Position numbers and translations under genes: made by a program
Source of the DNA: Andalucia godoyi
Taxonomy: Eukaryota; Discoba; Jakobea; Jakobida; Andaluciidae
Assembly (NCBI GenBank): GCA_009859145.1
Contig: VRVR01000001.1
Coordinates: 1 to 64,000 of the forward strand
DNA: 64,000 nt
Direction: 5' to 3'
Notes under the pieces: generated by a model
The model's database searches: none
Told to the model about the DNA's origin: nothing
The model's input: only the letters and a program-made list of their open reading frames with translations
Shown: piece by piece, positions 19,699 through 30,323 of the stretch
How positions within the stretch are numbered: the first letter of the stretch is position 1
How the letters are laid out: each line of letters begins with the position of its first letter

Positions 19699-20622
19699 TT
19701 CGATGAGCAGGAGAGGGAAGGAAGGACGAGGAGGAGGAGGGAATATGTAAAAAACAGGACTTACTGAACCGCCCTTCTTTCCTTACTAGACCGTAACAAA
19801 TCTTCAAAGATGTAATTAATATATAAATATATATAACCCAAGTATTAAAAAACCAGAACAACCAACCACACACAGTGCAGCTGCGTTTAGAGCGACGTCG
19901 AAACAAAATATTAAAATATTGAAATATTGAAATATATATTTTTTTATACATATATTTTTATAAAACGGCAGTTGTCGAGTCTGTTGTCTTCTTTTGGGTG
20001 ATCCGATTCTGTTTTTATTTGTCCTCATGCATGCAGAAGAAAAACGGATTTCAAAATGGGGCAACCGTGCTCTACAACAGGCTGAAGCTTGGCACCGCAA
20101 CGTCGTGTGTTTTTGATTGAAAGACAATCGGTCTTTTGGAAGGAAGAATTAGAGTGGTATCCAGTGAATCTAAAACATGGACTCGCGGATGCCGTTGAAG
20201 GAGGCGTCGGATTCTAGTGTTGTAACCGTTTCTTCTGTGATGCAATACTGGTAATTCGCGGCTGTTTCCGGCTGCGGTCACAAGGTTGATTACTTGACGA
20301 CCATACATGTCACCGTAAACATCTAACTAACTAACTAACTAACCAACTAAAAAAGTGCTTTGCGCGTATCCACGTTCAGTCATAAACCCGGAGCATTCTG
20401 AAGGCGGCAGCAACCGCGGGTCCTCGCACGGACTGAAGCAGGATGGAGGGAAGAAAGAAAAAACACAGCCAAAATATTGCACCAAATCCTTTTACAAATC
20501 AACAAGGAACGCATGCACACATAAGCGAACACAGAGAGACACCTCGGAAGCACGAAACAAAACAAAAAAAAAAAAAAAAGACGGGAGGAATACAGAGCAG
20601 ACGACCCTTCTCATGCATGCGA
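19699..20622. other. Long AT-rich spacer with ACTA repeats
   Basis: This contains AT-rich runs (about 19810-19960) and a TAAC-unit repeat near 20322-20350, like the one at 18062-18083. An ATG-to-stop minus-strand frame of 78 codons (20072-20308, MYGRQVINLVTAAGNSRE...) looks faintly protein-like but matches nothing I know. It could be a small gene, a relic or chance. Confidence 0.4.
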
Positions 20623-22266
20623 TCAAGCGACCCGCATACCGGAAAGCTTTGCGATTGCACGACTGACGGCATCCATGCTGTCGTAGCAGTCAAATTCCGT
20701 AATGATCGCCGACGGTCCAGCAGATTCTATCGTGGAACCTGTAGAATCGTGCGGGGTGCTGGGAGTAAAGATAAATCGACACGCTCCTGTGGGGCATCCG
20801 GCACACTGGTGCTTGTATCCGCTCCGAGGTGCATCAAATACCACTGGTTTGGTCTTGAACTTGGTCAGTTTTGTCGGCGTTCCACACCGAAAGCACGGCT
20901 GAAGCACGTTGCTTCGAGAATTCGTGTTGGTCCAACGATGTCGGCAATTTGAGCACTCAAACAGGCCGTATCCAAACTGAACATCCACTGGCACCGCGTC
21001 ATATCGAATGCAACACTTTCGACAGCGCGATACAGGCTTCTTCCCGTCCACCATTTTCCACCACGTGAAAGTACAGGCGGGGCATCCAAACTGTCGCACT
21101 TCCTGGAATGCAGCATCGAACCGACTAAGGTTGCCGATCGTCAGGGAACTGACGTTGCGGTCCGAGCTACTGGATACACCGGATGCATTGGATGCACTCA
21201 AAGTATTGGAAGCAGTGGGAGCACGAGAAGAACGGGAGGAACGGGATGCACGGGAACTTGCGGAAGCGGCGGACGGCTGCAAAGCCGGTGTACGTGAAGC
21301 AGGACGCAGCGCATTCAAGTCAGCGGCGGGAAGCGGAATCGACATGAGGAAATGATACTGCACATCCTGCTGAATGAATTGTCGCAAAACATCGGGAAAA
21401 CTCTGGCCCATGACGGAGAACGCGCGATACAAAAACCACACATCGAGACCTGCGTATTGCACCAATGAAACTGGAATTGGAGAGCGCGCAAAAACGTTGT
21501 TGCAGCGACGCATGACCTCATCGAAGAATGGCTTCAGCGGATGCTCCCCGCATTGTAGGTTCCTGCACATCTCTGCCAAGCCAACGTTTGCCCGTGCGGC
21601 TTCAGAGTTTTCGAAACAGTGCCTGTACAGAATTTGTGTATCGACGTAATTCTGAACGGTTGCCGAGAATGGAGCATGCGAGAGTGCCCGGATATCCGAT
21701 CGACAGCCGTGAAACACCTTGAGGATGGACGGATCTTCCAAAATGCACTTCACTTCCTGGAAGATCTCCGGACGCTCCCACACATTGAATACAAACACTT
21801 GCACATCACTTGTGCACATCTGGATCAAGCACAAATCACCGCCAGGCTGTCCAAGATTCACACCCTCGCAATCAACCGCAACCACACTCCACGGCGATGC
21901 CCGAAGTGTGTCCACGGCTGAAATCGCATCTCCCATCTCCGTAATGTGCTCGATCAGCGGCTGCGATTCAAACATGGACCAGCAGTCGGTCTCCCACGTA
22001 AGAAGACCCTCTTCTGTCTCCGGCCGAATCTTGTGCGCCCGCGTCCACCAGCGACGGACATCGCTCCACGAGACATCCGAGAAGTGTTCATGATGCTTCC
22101 AGTAGTCAAAAATCGACGTGAGTTCACGGACCACCACGGTCCGCATATCAGGATGGTCATACAGGTGCCGGAAAAACTCATCTGCAACAAGAATCTCGCG
22201 ATACGCAGCATCTGCATACGGCTGATTGCCGGCGTTCGAGTTTCGCAAACGACGCGTCTGATTCAT
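20623..22266 (-). CDS. DEDDy 3'-5' exonuclease fused to a Shiftless-like zinc domain
   Basis: This 547-residue protein starts at the ATG at 22266. A frame upstream into the CT repeat yields only Arg/Glu low complexity and is rejected. The exonuclease at about 125-300 is of the RNase D/EXD/WRN class. VAVDCEGV carries Asp132 and Glu134, HGCRSD carries Asp191, and YAGLD carries Tyr271 and Asp275. All four metal ligands and the catalytic Tyr are present, so it should be active. A Ser/Ala linker (about 325-375) leads to a cysteine-rich module with CxxC pairs at 395/398, 415/418, 438/441, 458/461 and 488/491. Its FGCPACTFTWW, VSRCRKC, RYDAVP and CSNCRHRW blocks match the zinc module of Shiftless (SHFL), an RNA-associated host factor that blocks programmed -1 frameshifting and restricts viruses. 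The fusion suggests an RNA-decay enzyme guided by the zinc module. Confidence 0.8.
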   Translation of the reverse strand: MNQTRRLRNSNAGNQPYADAAYREILVADEFFRHLYDHPDMRTVVVRELTSIFDYWKHHEHFSDVSWSDVRRWWTRAHKIRPETEEGLLTWETDCWSMFESQPLIEHITEMGDAISAVDTLRASPWSVVAVDCEGVNLGQPGGDLCLIQMCTSDVQVFVFNVWERPEIFQEVKCILEDPSILKVFHGCRSDIRALSHAPFSATVQNYVDTQILYRHCFENSEAARANVGLAEMCRNLQCGEHPLKPFFDEVMRRCNNVFARSPIPVSLVQYAGLDVWFLYRAFSVMGQSFPDVLRQFIQQDVQYHFLMSIPLPAADLNALRPASRTPALQPSAASASSRASRSSRSSRAPTASNTLSASNASGVSSSSDRNVSSLTIGNLSRFDAAFQEVRQFGCPACTFTWWKMVDGKKPVSRCRKCCIRYDAVPVDVQFGYGLFECSNCRHRWTNTNSRSNVLQPCFRCGTPTKLTKFKTKPVVFDAPRSGYKHQCAGCPTGACRFIFTPSTPHDSTGSTIESAGPSAIITEFDCYDSMDAVSRAIAKLSGMRVA

Positions 22267-22296
22267 GGAAATTCTCTCCTTCTTCTTTGTTCCCCC

Positions 22297-22439
<143 letters not shown>

Positions 22440-22786
22440 TTTCTTTTCTCTTCTCTTTTTTCTTGTTAAAAAGACCCCCGCACAGATCGTGGTCGTAAAC
22501 ACTGGATGCAAGAACAACATCAAGACAAACACTGGAGACAGAAAACAGAAGACAGAAGCTAGCTCCAGCGGCCATTTGACCAGACAGGCGCTTGCGGGAT
22601 CTTTTATTGTTATTATTATTTTATATATATATATATATATTTTGAATAGCAAATCCTCTCCGCAGTTTGATGGACAAGCCAGCATCCAAAGGTTGCTTTT
22701 CAACGAGCATGCACACAAATAAGAAACGGAATCAAAAAACGCAGAGTGTGCAATTATTTTTTGGATTGAATATTTTTTGTGGCTGT

Positions 22787-23965
22787 TTATACCTTCTTGT
22801 ACTCGAGAGTTGTCTCGACTTTCTTAGTTTCCATGACCTTTCTGCAAGCCTTGATGAAATCCTCCTGTGTGACGTAGTCACGGTCGCCCCGAATGGCAAA
22901 ATACCCGGCTTCCGTGCACACATTTCTCAAATCCGCACCGTTGCAGCCCTCTGTGAGCTTGACGATTGCTTCGTAGTCGATCTCCTTTTCCTTTTGCACC
23001 TTGGATGCATGGATCTTGATGATTTCGAGGCGCCCCTGCTCGTTGGGCAGCGGAATCTCAATCTTTCTGTCCAGTCGGCCTGGTCTGAGCAAGGCAGGAT
23101 CCAGCACATCAGGGCGGTTGGTGGCCATGATCACCTTGACTTGTCCAAGAACATCGAATCCGTCCAGCTGGTTCAGCAGCTCCATCAGCGTTCTTTGAAT
23201 TTCTCGATCTGACGACGTTCCCTCTGAAAACCTGCGGCCGCCAATTGCATCGATTTCGTCCATAAAGATGATGCATGGTTGGTGATCCTTGGCATAACCA
23301 AACATCTCGCGGATAATGCGGGCAGATTCCCCAATGTACTTGTCGACCACAGCGGACGAGACCACTTTCAAAAAGTTTGCGTTCATGGACCGTGCAACAG
23401 CTCTTGCAAGGAGAGTCTTTCCCGTGCCCGGTGGCCCATACAACAGCACTCCCTTCGGCGCCTTGATGCCGACGCGGACAAACAGCTCTGGGTTTGTCAG
23501 AGGCAGCTCAATGACCTCCCGCATTTCTCGAATCTGGTCCTGGAGACCTCCCACACCCGCAAACGTCACATCGCCGGGGTCTTCCTTCAGCATGTTGTAC
23601 ACCATTGGGTCTACTTCGCGAGGTAGCACACGCATGATCGTGAATGTTGTCATGGCCATCTCCAGCGTAACGCGGGACCCGACCTTGATTTTCGAGCGAT
23701 CGAGCTTCGGCCTGACTCCCACGACATACCGAGGGCCGGATGATGCCTTGACAATATACCGGTCCTCATCAAGCTGCCGCAGAACTTCGCCGATGATCTG
23801 CCCCACAGACTGCAGCGCCCGCAAATGGTCCTCGGTCTTGTCAAACATCTGCTTCAGAGTCGAAAGATTCTGACGCCGCTGCCTCACTTCGCCATCAATT
23901 CGACGATGCTCATTCAGCTTGTTTGTAAAGTTCTCTATTGCTCGAGTCCGCCGTTGGTCCGCCAT
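22787..23965 (-). CDS. PSMC6: 26S proteasome regulatory ATPase Rpt4
   Basis: This 392-residue AAA ATPase is one of six in the base ring of the 26S proteasome, which unfolds and feeds substrates into the 20S core. It has an N-terminal coiled coil (about 1-55), then [16 protein letters not shown] and GPRYVVG of the OB domain. Walker A GPPGTGKT is at 177-184 and Walker B MDEIDA around 235-240. [20 protein letters not shown] and the arginine finger GRLDRKIE follow. The wording of the OB region and the [15 protein letters not shown] end fit Rpt4 (PSMC6) rather than other Rpt subunits. ATG at 23965. It is head-to-head with the Rpn7 gene. Confidence 0.95.
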   Translation of the reverse strand: MADQRRTRAIENFTNKLNEHRRIDGEVRQRRQNLSTLKQMFDKTEDHLRALQSVGQIIGEVLRQLDEDRYIVKASSGPRYVVGVRPKLDRSKIKVGSRVTLEMAMTTFTIMRVLPREVDPMVYNMLKEDPGDVTFAGVGGLQDQIREMREVIELPLTNPELFVRVGIKAPKGVLLYGPPGTGKTLLARAVARSMNANFLKVVSSAVVDKYIGESARIIREMFGYAKDHQPCIIFMDEIDAIGGRRFSEGTSSDREIQRTLMELLNQLDGFDVLGQVKVIMATNRPDVLDPALLRPGRLDRKIEIPLPNEQGRLEIIKIHASKVQKEKEIDYEAIVKLTEGCNGADLRNVCTEAGYFAIRGDRDYVTQEDFIKACRKVMETKKVETTLEYKKV

Positions 23966-24384
23966 CGCCCACTCACTCCCTTCAGTACAAGGAAGAAGAA
24001 GAAGAGGAGGAAGAAGAAGAAGAAGAAGAAGAAGAAGAAGAAATCACAGGAAATAAGAAAATGGAACAAGCAGACAAGAAAAGATCAAGTCAAAATAGGC
24101 AAAGGAGAGGAAGTAGGATTTGCGAGGACTTGAACGGCTGGGGTTGAAGCATCCTTTGAGACACCTTCAAGTGACCGTCATATTGGACAATCGGCGTTCT
24201 TGCATTTTATGAATCCTTCTCTCTCTCTCTTTCTCACTCTTTCTCACTCTTTCTCACTCTTTCTCACTCTTTCTGACTCTTTCTCACTCCCTGTTCTTTG
24301 GAATTCCTCAGATTGTTTCAGCTTCATTTTCCCAATCAACTTCTTTTTTTTTCCAGTCGACGACGGGTTTGAGGTGCTGCTAGA
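23966..24384. promoter_or_regulatory. Shared spacer of the divergent Rpt4/Rpn7 genes
   Basis: This 419-bp spacer sits between two proteasome genes read outward, so one region probably drives both. It holds a GAA-rich tract at 23990-24043 and six near-perfect copies of TTCTCACTCT at 24231-24290. No known proteasome box such as GGTGGCAAA was seen. Promoter function is inferred from position only. Confidence 0.4.
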
Positions 24385-25545
24385 ATGGAAGACGAAGTTG
24401 TGCTGCGCGATGCATTGCTTGATTTTGCAGATCTAAAGTTCTTTTTGACAAGATGCCGAGCGGCATCGCTCGACAGGAAGACGCTCTTCGCTCGGGCCGA
24501 GACGCTGTGTCGAGAACGAAACATGTCGAAAGCATATGTCTCGCTTTGCGCGGAGCTGAATATCACTCCGAATGCAGAGGTTGTAAACGCTGCAGAATCT
24601 GCGAACGCTGCTGCATTGAAGGAAATTGACGAGAAAATTGCAGACGCAGAGGAGAATTTGGGAGAATCCGAGGTTCGAGAGGCGTACAATGCAAAGGCAG
24701 TGCTAATGCACTTGACTGGGACAAAAGAGGAGGCTGTTGCGGCGTACAAGGCACTGTATGAAAAGACAGTGGCGCTGGGACAGCGATTCGACATTCTATT
24801 TTGCTTGATGCGAATCGGATTTGCATTTGGCGATGAAGATCTCATCAAGACGCAAATTGAACGCGGGCACAAGCTAGTCGATGAGGGTGGAGATTGGGAA
24901 CGCAGGAACAAACTGAAGGTGTACGAGGCTCTGTATTCCGCGCAACGAAGACAGTTTGCACCAGCCTCCAAGCTGTTCTTGGAGTGCGTGGCGACCTTCT
25001 CCTCCACGGAACTGATGGACTTCAAGACATTTGTCGCGTTTGTGGTCGTGACGTCGGCCATTGCTGTCGAGAGACCAGTCCTCAAGAGCAAGGTCATTGA
25101 TGCCCCCGAGGTGTTACAAGCCATCGGAGAAACTGCTCACTTGCAGACATTCTTGAACTCTTTTTACGACTGCACCTACCACGAATTCTTCACAAGTTTG
25201 GTCGGTGTTTGCGACTGGATGGAACGAAGCTTCCACGTGCACGCACACGTCAATTTCTACAATCGCGAAATGAGACTTCGTGCCTATGCGCAGTACCTCG
25301 AGTCGTACAAGTCGGTTACCTTGATCAGCATGTCAAAGTCCTTTGGTGTGTCCGAAGACTTTTTGGATCGCGACTTGTCACGAATGATTGCAGCAGGCCG
25401 CTTGCCAGCAAAAATTGACAAAGTGGCCGGATCCATCGAGACGAACCGACCTGACAGCAAGAATGCTCTTTACAAGGACAGCATCAAACATGGAGACCAG
25501 CTGCTGAATCGCCTGCAGAGACTCTCTCGTGTTATCGACATTTAA
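24385..25545 (+). CDS. PSMD6: 26S proteasome non-ATPase subunit Rpn7
   Basis: This 386-residue PCI-domain subunit belongs to the 19S lid. The helical TPR-like N-terminal part contains KAYVSLCAELNI, AYNAKAVLMHLTGTKEEAV and QRFDILFCLMRIGFAFGD, the Rpn7 signature region. The C-terminal PCI winged helix ends DRDLSRMIAAGRLPAKIDKVAGSIETNRPDSKNA, which is diagnostic of Rpn7 (PSMD6) rather than eIF3 or CSN1. Length matches the family (about 390). ATG at 24385. It is divergent from Rpt4. Its 3' neighbour is the convergent CEP104 gene, 138 bp away. Confidence 0.95.
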   Translation: MEDEVVLRDALLDFADLKFFLTRCRAASLDRKTLFARAETLCRERNMSKAYVSLCAELNITPNAEVVNAAESANAAALKEIDEKIADAEENLGESEVREAYNAKAVLMHLTGTKEEAVAAYKALYEKTVALGQRFDILFCLMRIGFAFGDEDLIKTQIERGHKLVDEGGDWERRNKLKVYEALYSAQRRQFAPASKLFLECVATFSSTELMDFKTFVAFVVVTSAIAVERPVLKSKVIDAPEVLQAIGETAHLQTFLNSFYDCTYHEFFTSLVGVCDWMERSFHVHAHVNFYNREMRLRAYAQYLESYKSVTLISMSKSFGVSEDFLDRDLSRMIAAGRLPAKIDKVAGSIETNRPDSKNALYKDSIKHGDQLLNRLQRLSRVIDI

Positions 25546-25683
25546 GTATCCGTAGTTTTAAAAAACTGAATTAAAAAATTAAATTAAAGAATATTAATAA
25601 TATATATAAAAAAGAGGGGGAGAGGAATCAAAATCGAATCGCGTTCCTCCATACAATCTGTCATGCACGACTTCCAGATGGCC

Positions 25684-28600
25684 TCACGAAGCACTGTCCT
25701 GCATGGTTCTTGGATTCTGCTTGCAAGGACGTGTCTTGCTCAAAAAGTGCCGCTGCCACGGCCACTCGCCGTTTGGAAGCGGCTCCCGACAGAGCGGACA
25801 AGCAGCAGCAGCATTTGGGAAAGAACACGACTTTTGGTGCTTCGCGAGCTGATCCACTTGAATGGCAAATTCACACTTGCGGCACTGGGCAAAATCATCC
25901 TTCAGTTCGCACTCGTGCAGCAAATGCTCGTTCAGCGACGCCAGCTCGACAACCTGTCCGCACGACTGGCAAACCGTTAGCATGGGGCAATCCTGCCAAT
26001 AGTGCAAATCGATCGTTTCATCTGTGAAGTCGGGACTGTGTTGTCCGCAAAACTGACAAGTCTGGGGATCGTCTTCGGGAACTTTCCACTCCTCGGAATC
26101 ACGAATTGACGCATCACCCCCAGAATGAACAGCGAAATCTCCATCGGACTGACGGACGTCTGGTGACAACGCAGGATTGTGCACTTCGTCATCGTCCTGT
26201 ACATCAACCGGGGGAGGAGCAACCTTCTTCGAAACGGGCTTTCGACGAGGAGAATCGGCAGCAGCAACAGCCCCATCCGACGACTTTCCGCCACTCTTTC
26301 GTGCAGGCGATTGGCCAGCGGGTTTCGCTGCGGCAGCCGTATTTCCAGATGACTTTGAAGAATCCTTTTTCAATGGAGGTTTCGGATGCTTGTCGTTGGA
26401 AGGTTCCTCTGGCTTGCGCGACTTCCCGGGAGACGGTTGCTTCTTTGCAGGGCCTTTCCCGGACCCCGACCATGCCACAGGCGCATTCTTGTCATGTGCA
26501 GCATGATGCTGCTCGGCAGGAAACTCGGGAAAATCTCGATCGGCACCATCCACAGAATCAATTTCCGCAAACGCCCTTCTGATTTCGTCAACTTGCACCG
26601 GCCGAAGGGCTTCAAGGTGTGATTCGATCAAATGCGGCCCGAAAATGCGATAGACCTCGGCCAGAGTCTGGATGGAAGACTGGCGAACCTGCCCGTTTGC
26701 ATGATTCAATCCATCCTTCACAATCAGCTGGACCAAATCTTTCCCAAGAGCACCTTCCTTCCGCACAAGATGGCCAAAATTCTGAAAAACAGAAACCAGC
26801 GTCGTCAGCCGCGTTCCAAGAAATCTCCAGTTTGCCTGCAGTGCTTTTGCCTGTTTTGCATTCGTTGGCAATGTTGGGTGGATCAACGCAGAGAGCACAG
26901 GCTTCGCACCAATGTACGGCAAATCGACAAGGTCCACGAGTGCAGTGGAACACGCGTCTCTCAAGCGTGCGTTAGAATCGCCCAACCGTTCCACACATTG
27001 ATGCAGAAAGCTGCTCACAAAGATATCCAGGTCCACCTTGTCGCAATCCTTTCCCAGAGTGGCCAGTCCGATGCTCGTCGCGTGCACAGCGGACAATGTC
27101 ACTTGCGCCATTTTGTCCGACATGGCCTTTGTACAAACCTTGTCAAGAGCCTTCAGCCTGGATGAAGCAGCCCCAGGGATGCCGCCAAGGCAAGCCTCTA
27201 CGGCACGCAACGCGCACTCTCGAAGCTGCCAAGATCCCGGGGACACAAGACATCTTGAGACGTAAGAACCGAGCACGTTCTTAATTCCATTGTAAAGTAC
27301 ATCGTTGGCAGCTGCCTCCTCTGCAACGGGCAGATCCGCTTGAAATCCTTTCATCTTTTTGACAACGTCTTGTTCCCAATCTGGCAACTCGGCAAGGATC
27401 TGACTAAACGGCACCGAAGCTGTCGAGCTGGACAGCTCGTTCTTGTTTGACTTGGATTTCCTCTCAAAAGGAACACCATTGCTGGACACAACCGGGGTAT
27501 CATCAATGTTTCCCGCATCGGAAAACGATGGACCCGCAAGAGCTCGAACGGGCTTCTCGTCGTGCATGTTCAAATAGCCTCCGTTGTTCGCCATGACCTT
27601 GTCTGGCGATTCTCCCCGAGCAGACATGACTGTGGACGACCGGAGCTCGTCCTCCTTATCAGAAGCTCCAAGCGGGGGTTTCGATCTTGTGGACTGCGGT
27701 GCGCCGCCAAACAATGAGCTTCGTTCATCCTCGACTTCCTGGTGCGACTTCTGCGTCGAAGTCATCGCCGTTTCTGGCACTGACGCTGGTGGTGCGGCAG
27801 ACGAAGAAGATAAAGAACCATTTCGGGTTCGATCCCTACCTTGCTCATTCGCGCCCTGATGATGAGTCTGCATAGGCTCTGTGGACTGCTGGTGTTCTCC
27901 GTGCATCCGTCCCCCGTCCTCTGGAAATGGATTCTGTCGCTTCAGTCTTCTCCGAACAGGCTTCGATGTCGGTTCTTCCGCAGTCCTTCGAATATCCTCA
28001 ATCTCCTCCTTGATTCTCTTTGCGAGCTCGTAGTCCTCGCTCGCCACAGCCCGGAGTTTCCTCGTCTCCAAATCGGCAATCTTGGATCCGACGACTCGTA
28101 GACGGTCAATTGCACTTTTCAACCGGGAGGCCGTGTCATAGTCTTCTTCGGAAACGGCTTTTTCCTTCAAGTACGTGTATTCCCGAATTCGCTCGAGAGT
28201 CTTTGCGTCAAACTGGTCATTTGCAGTGTCGCCCTGTGTCATTCCGACTTTCCGCATCGGCCGCATCTGGCTGAGATCCAGCGATTCGTTGAGAGTGGAT
28301 GTGTACGACCTCGTCTTCACTGGAAACGGGGTAACAACCGTCCCAAACACGGATATACCCATCAGCGCCACTTGATTGTAAAGATTTAGCGGATTGATAT
28401 GACAGCGCTGGAGCACGAGCTTCAGAGCGACGGCCCGCTCAGACGACAGCTGCACCGTCTTGAGTTCTCTGGCTTTATGTCCAGACTGGTCGTTCTTGTC
28501 CATGGAAATATACCCGAGCTTATGAACCTCCGGCTTCACAATCGCATCCACGTCGATCAAATCGCGACTCTTCTCGTCGAATTGTGGCCGATACAAGTAG

Positions 28601-28848
28601 ATTTCGATCCGTGTCGGGATCTTGAATTCATGTCCAAGAATCTGAATTGCATCCACCGCAACTTCTCCTTCAAACGAAATGACTACTTCTTGTGGGAAAT
28701 CACAAAACTTGTCGGAATGCCATCCACGAGAATCCACCGTCCGACGATGAAGCTCCGTTGCAGGACCGTCCTTGTCCTCCGAAGTCACAAAATGGATCGC
28801 ATAGCTCAGCTTCGGCTTCGCTGCAGATCCTCCGCCGCTGTCAACCAT
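25684..28848 (-). CDS. CEP104: CEP104 ciliary-tip protein
   Basis: This 1054-residue protein acts at the growing tip of cilia and binds tubulin, EB1 and, in animals, CP110/CEP97. The N-terminal jelly-roll (about 1-155) has FVTSEDKDGPATELHRRTVDSRGWHS-like sequence with GHEFKIPTRIEIYL. Paired short coiled coils (about 220-300) have repeated EEDYDTASRLK and SEDYELAKRIK. A low-complexity region comes next, then a TOG-type HEAT array (about 480-800). The C-terminal zinc fingers begin CQFCGQHSPDFTDETIDLHY and contain CQSCGQVVELASLNEHLL, as in CEP104. A frame extended into a (GT)n-coded leader (to 28926) is discarded for the ATG at 28848. A motile flagellum is implied. Confidence 0.92.
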   Translation of the reverse strand: MVDSGGGSAAKPKLSYAIHFVTSEDKDGPATELHRRTVDSRGWHSDKFCDFPQEVVISFEGEVAVDAIQILGHEFKIPTRIEIYLYRPQFDEKSRDLIDVDAIVKPEVHKLGYISMDKNDQSGHKARELKTVQLSSERAVALKLVLQRCHINPLNLYNQVALMGISVFGTVVTPFPVKTRSYTSTLNESLDLSQMRPMRKVGMTQGDTANDQFDAKTLERIREYTYLKEKAVSEEDYDTASRLKSAIDRLRVVGSKIADLETRKLRAVASEDYELAKRIKEEIEDIRRTAEEPTSKPVRRRLKRQNPFPEDGGRMHGEHQQSTEPMQTHHQGANEQGRDRTRNGSLSSSSAAPPASVPETAMTSTQKSHQEVEDERSSLFGGAPQSTRSKPPLGASDKEDELRSSTVMSARGESPDKVMANNGGYLNMHDEKPVRALAGPSFSDAGNIDDTPVVSSNGVPFERKSKSNKNELSSSTASVPFSQILAELPDWEQDVVKKMKGFQADLPVAEEAAANDVLYNGIKNVLGSYVSRCLVSPGSWQLRECALRAVEACLGGIPGAASSRLKALDKVCTKAMSDKMAQVTLSAVHATSIGLATLGKDCDKVDLDIFVSSFLHQCVERLGDSNARLRDACSTALVDLVDLPYIGAKPVLSALIHPTLPTNAKQAKALQANWRFLGTRLTTLVSVFQNFGHLVRKEGALGKDLVQLIVKDGLNHANGQVRQSSIQTLAEVYRIFGPHLIESHLEALRPVQVDEIRRAFAEIDSVDGADRDFPEFPAEQHHAAHDKNAPVAWSGSGKGPAKKQPSPGKSRKPEEPSNDKHPKPPLKKDSSKSSGNTAAAAKPAGQSPARKSGGKSSDGAVAAADSPRRKPVSKKVAPPPVDVQDDDEVHNPALSPDVRQSDGDFAVHSGGDASIRDSEEWKVPEDDPQTCQFCGQHSPDFTDETIDLHYWQDCPMLTVCQSCGQVVELASLNEHLLHECELKDDFAQCRKCEFAIQVDQLAKHQKSCSFPNAAAACPLCREPLPNGEWPWQRHFLSKTRPCKQNPRTMQDSAS

Positions 28849-29360
28849 GATCTCTCTCGCTGCTTGTATGCTATGCAATGCTATTCGGACACACACACAC
28901 ACAAACACAAACACAAACACGCACAAAGCAAATGAGCATAGAACTGATGATTCTGCCCTTGGTGTCCTTTAACGATTTGTGCGATACAGTGCAAGTCCAA
29001 ACCTGCAATCCAACTTGATGCCTCGTCTGAAAAACTTTTGGCGCTGAATTCTTACGCGCAAAAATATAAGAAGAAAGATTTACAAATTAATACATCGATC
29101 TGAATTCGCATCAAAAGAACTAATCGATTTGCATTCTATTCGTTTGTGTTTTTATATTCTTTTGCTTCCTATTTCTCTTTTTATCTTGGTTTTCTTTTAT
29201 CATCTTTCCTCCTTCTCTTTTCTTTCCTGCATAACTTGGCTCATTTCCCGCCCAAAGTCCCCAACCTCTCTCGTTCATACTTTCTTCATTTTTTTTCAAA
29301 GTGAATTTCTTTTTTTCTCCTTCCTTCCCTTTCTGATTTCCCCGCCCTTCCGTGTCTGCT
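28849..29360. other. Divergent spacer, CEP104 / hypothetical gene
   Basis: This holds an (AC)n and AAACAC tract (about 28892-28925) beside CEP104, then AT-rich and pyrimidine-rich DNA. No gene was seen. Confidence 0.5.
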
Positions 29361-30020
29361 ATGAGCATGTATAGCATATCTGGCTCTCCTAGGTGCGATG
29401 TTGCAGCGGCATCTCGCAAGCGCACGAGTGACCATTTTGACTGCGACTCGGATGCAAGCTCGCGGTCCACGTCGGCTTCTCCCGACTGCGCATTCGCGGA
29501 CGAGGACTTTCCTTGTGCAGATGTCAAGTACAGCGAGTGTTACGGCGGGAAATTGACTAAACCGCGACGAGTGTTTCAACTGGACGAGACACTATCGGGA
29601 TGCTGTGTGACGGATGAGGCGTGGGTACTGGCCCGCATCCAGTGCTCCACGGAAATATTGTGTCAGCTGGACTTTTCAACAATGTCGTCTCGGCGTCTGC
29701 AACATGAAACGCAAGCGTGTGCCGAGCTGGTTTGTGCATTTTGCACGAGATATGGAGCGATGCAGCTGATGGGCATCTGCAACCGCGTTGTCGAGCTCTG
29801 TGTGCAGTATGCTGCGTCGCTTGAACCTCGATGGGATGTGACTGACCGGTCGGCGCGAGTCGTCCGCATGATCAGATTCATGCAGGCGGTCCTCATGTGT
29901 GTTTCGGCAAGCGTGGACATTCGAACTGCATTTTGCAGTCGATATGCTCAGTACGCTCAGCACTCTTATCTTCGAGAAACGCTCTTTAAGAACACCCAAT
30001 GTGTCAACAGCACCTTTTGA
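29361..30020 (+). CDS. Hypothetical protein, 219 residues
   Basis: This protein is not recognised. The N-terminal 60 residues are Ser/Asp-rich and probably disordered. From about residue 65 the sequence is helical and unusually Cys-rich, about a dozen cysteines spread without CxxC pairs (for example ETQACAELVCAFCTRYGAMQL and NRVVELCVQYAASLE), so it is unlikely to be a zinc finger. The frame can begin at a GTG (29352), but the ATG at 29361 is preferred. Composition and length argue that it is a real gene; there is no signal peptide or membrane segment. Confidence 0.5.
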   Translation: MSMYSISGSPRCDVAAASRKRTSDHFDCDSDASSRSTSASPDCAFADEDFPCADVKYSECYGGKLTKPRRVFQLDETLSGCCVTDEAWVLARIQCSTEILCQLDFSTMSSRRLQHETQACAELVCAFCTRYGAMQLMGICNRVVELCVQYAASLEPRWDVTDRSARVVRMIRFMQAVLMCVSASVDIRTAFCSRYAQYAQHSYLRETLFKNTQCVNSTF

Positions 30021-30323
30021 TTTCCACCTCGCGTCGCTGCCGAGCATTATTATTATCTTTTAATTCTTGTGTATACATTCTCTCGCTGCTGTATCTTCTT
30101 CATGTATCGTACCCTCTAGCTCTGATTTGCGTTCTGCCAATCAATCACCAATCTCTTGTACCTGTACTTCGGCAAGTCTGTGATTGTATACCCTGCGCTT
30201 CTCATGCCACATTTCGTCTTGTATTTATAATAATCATCATATTATTGTTAATCTCTTTTTTCTTCCTTCATTCATTTTATTGCTGACGTTTCGGATCCGG
30301 TGAGTGCGCGCGGAGGACTGGGA

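Noticed and set aside
27825-27836. GGTTCGATCCC resembling a tRNA B box
   Set aside because: It lies inside the CEP104 coding sequence with no A box or acceptor stem around it.
28849-28926. Extension of CEP104 to 28926
   Set aside because: It codes a Val/Cys/Phe run from a GT repeat and has no family match; the ATG at 28848 fits the family start.
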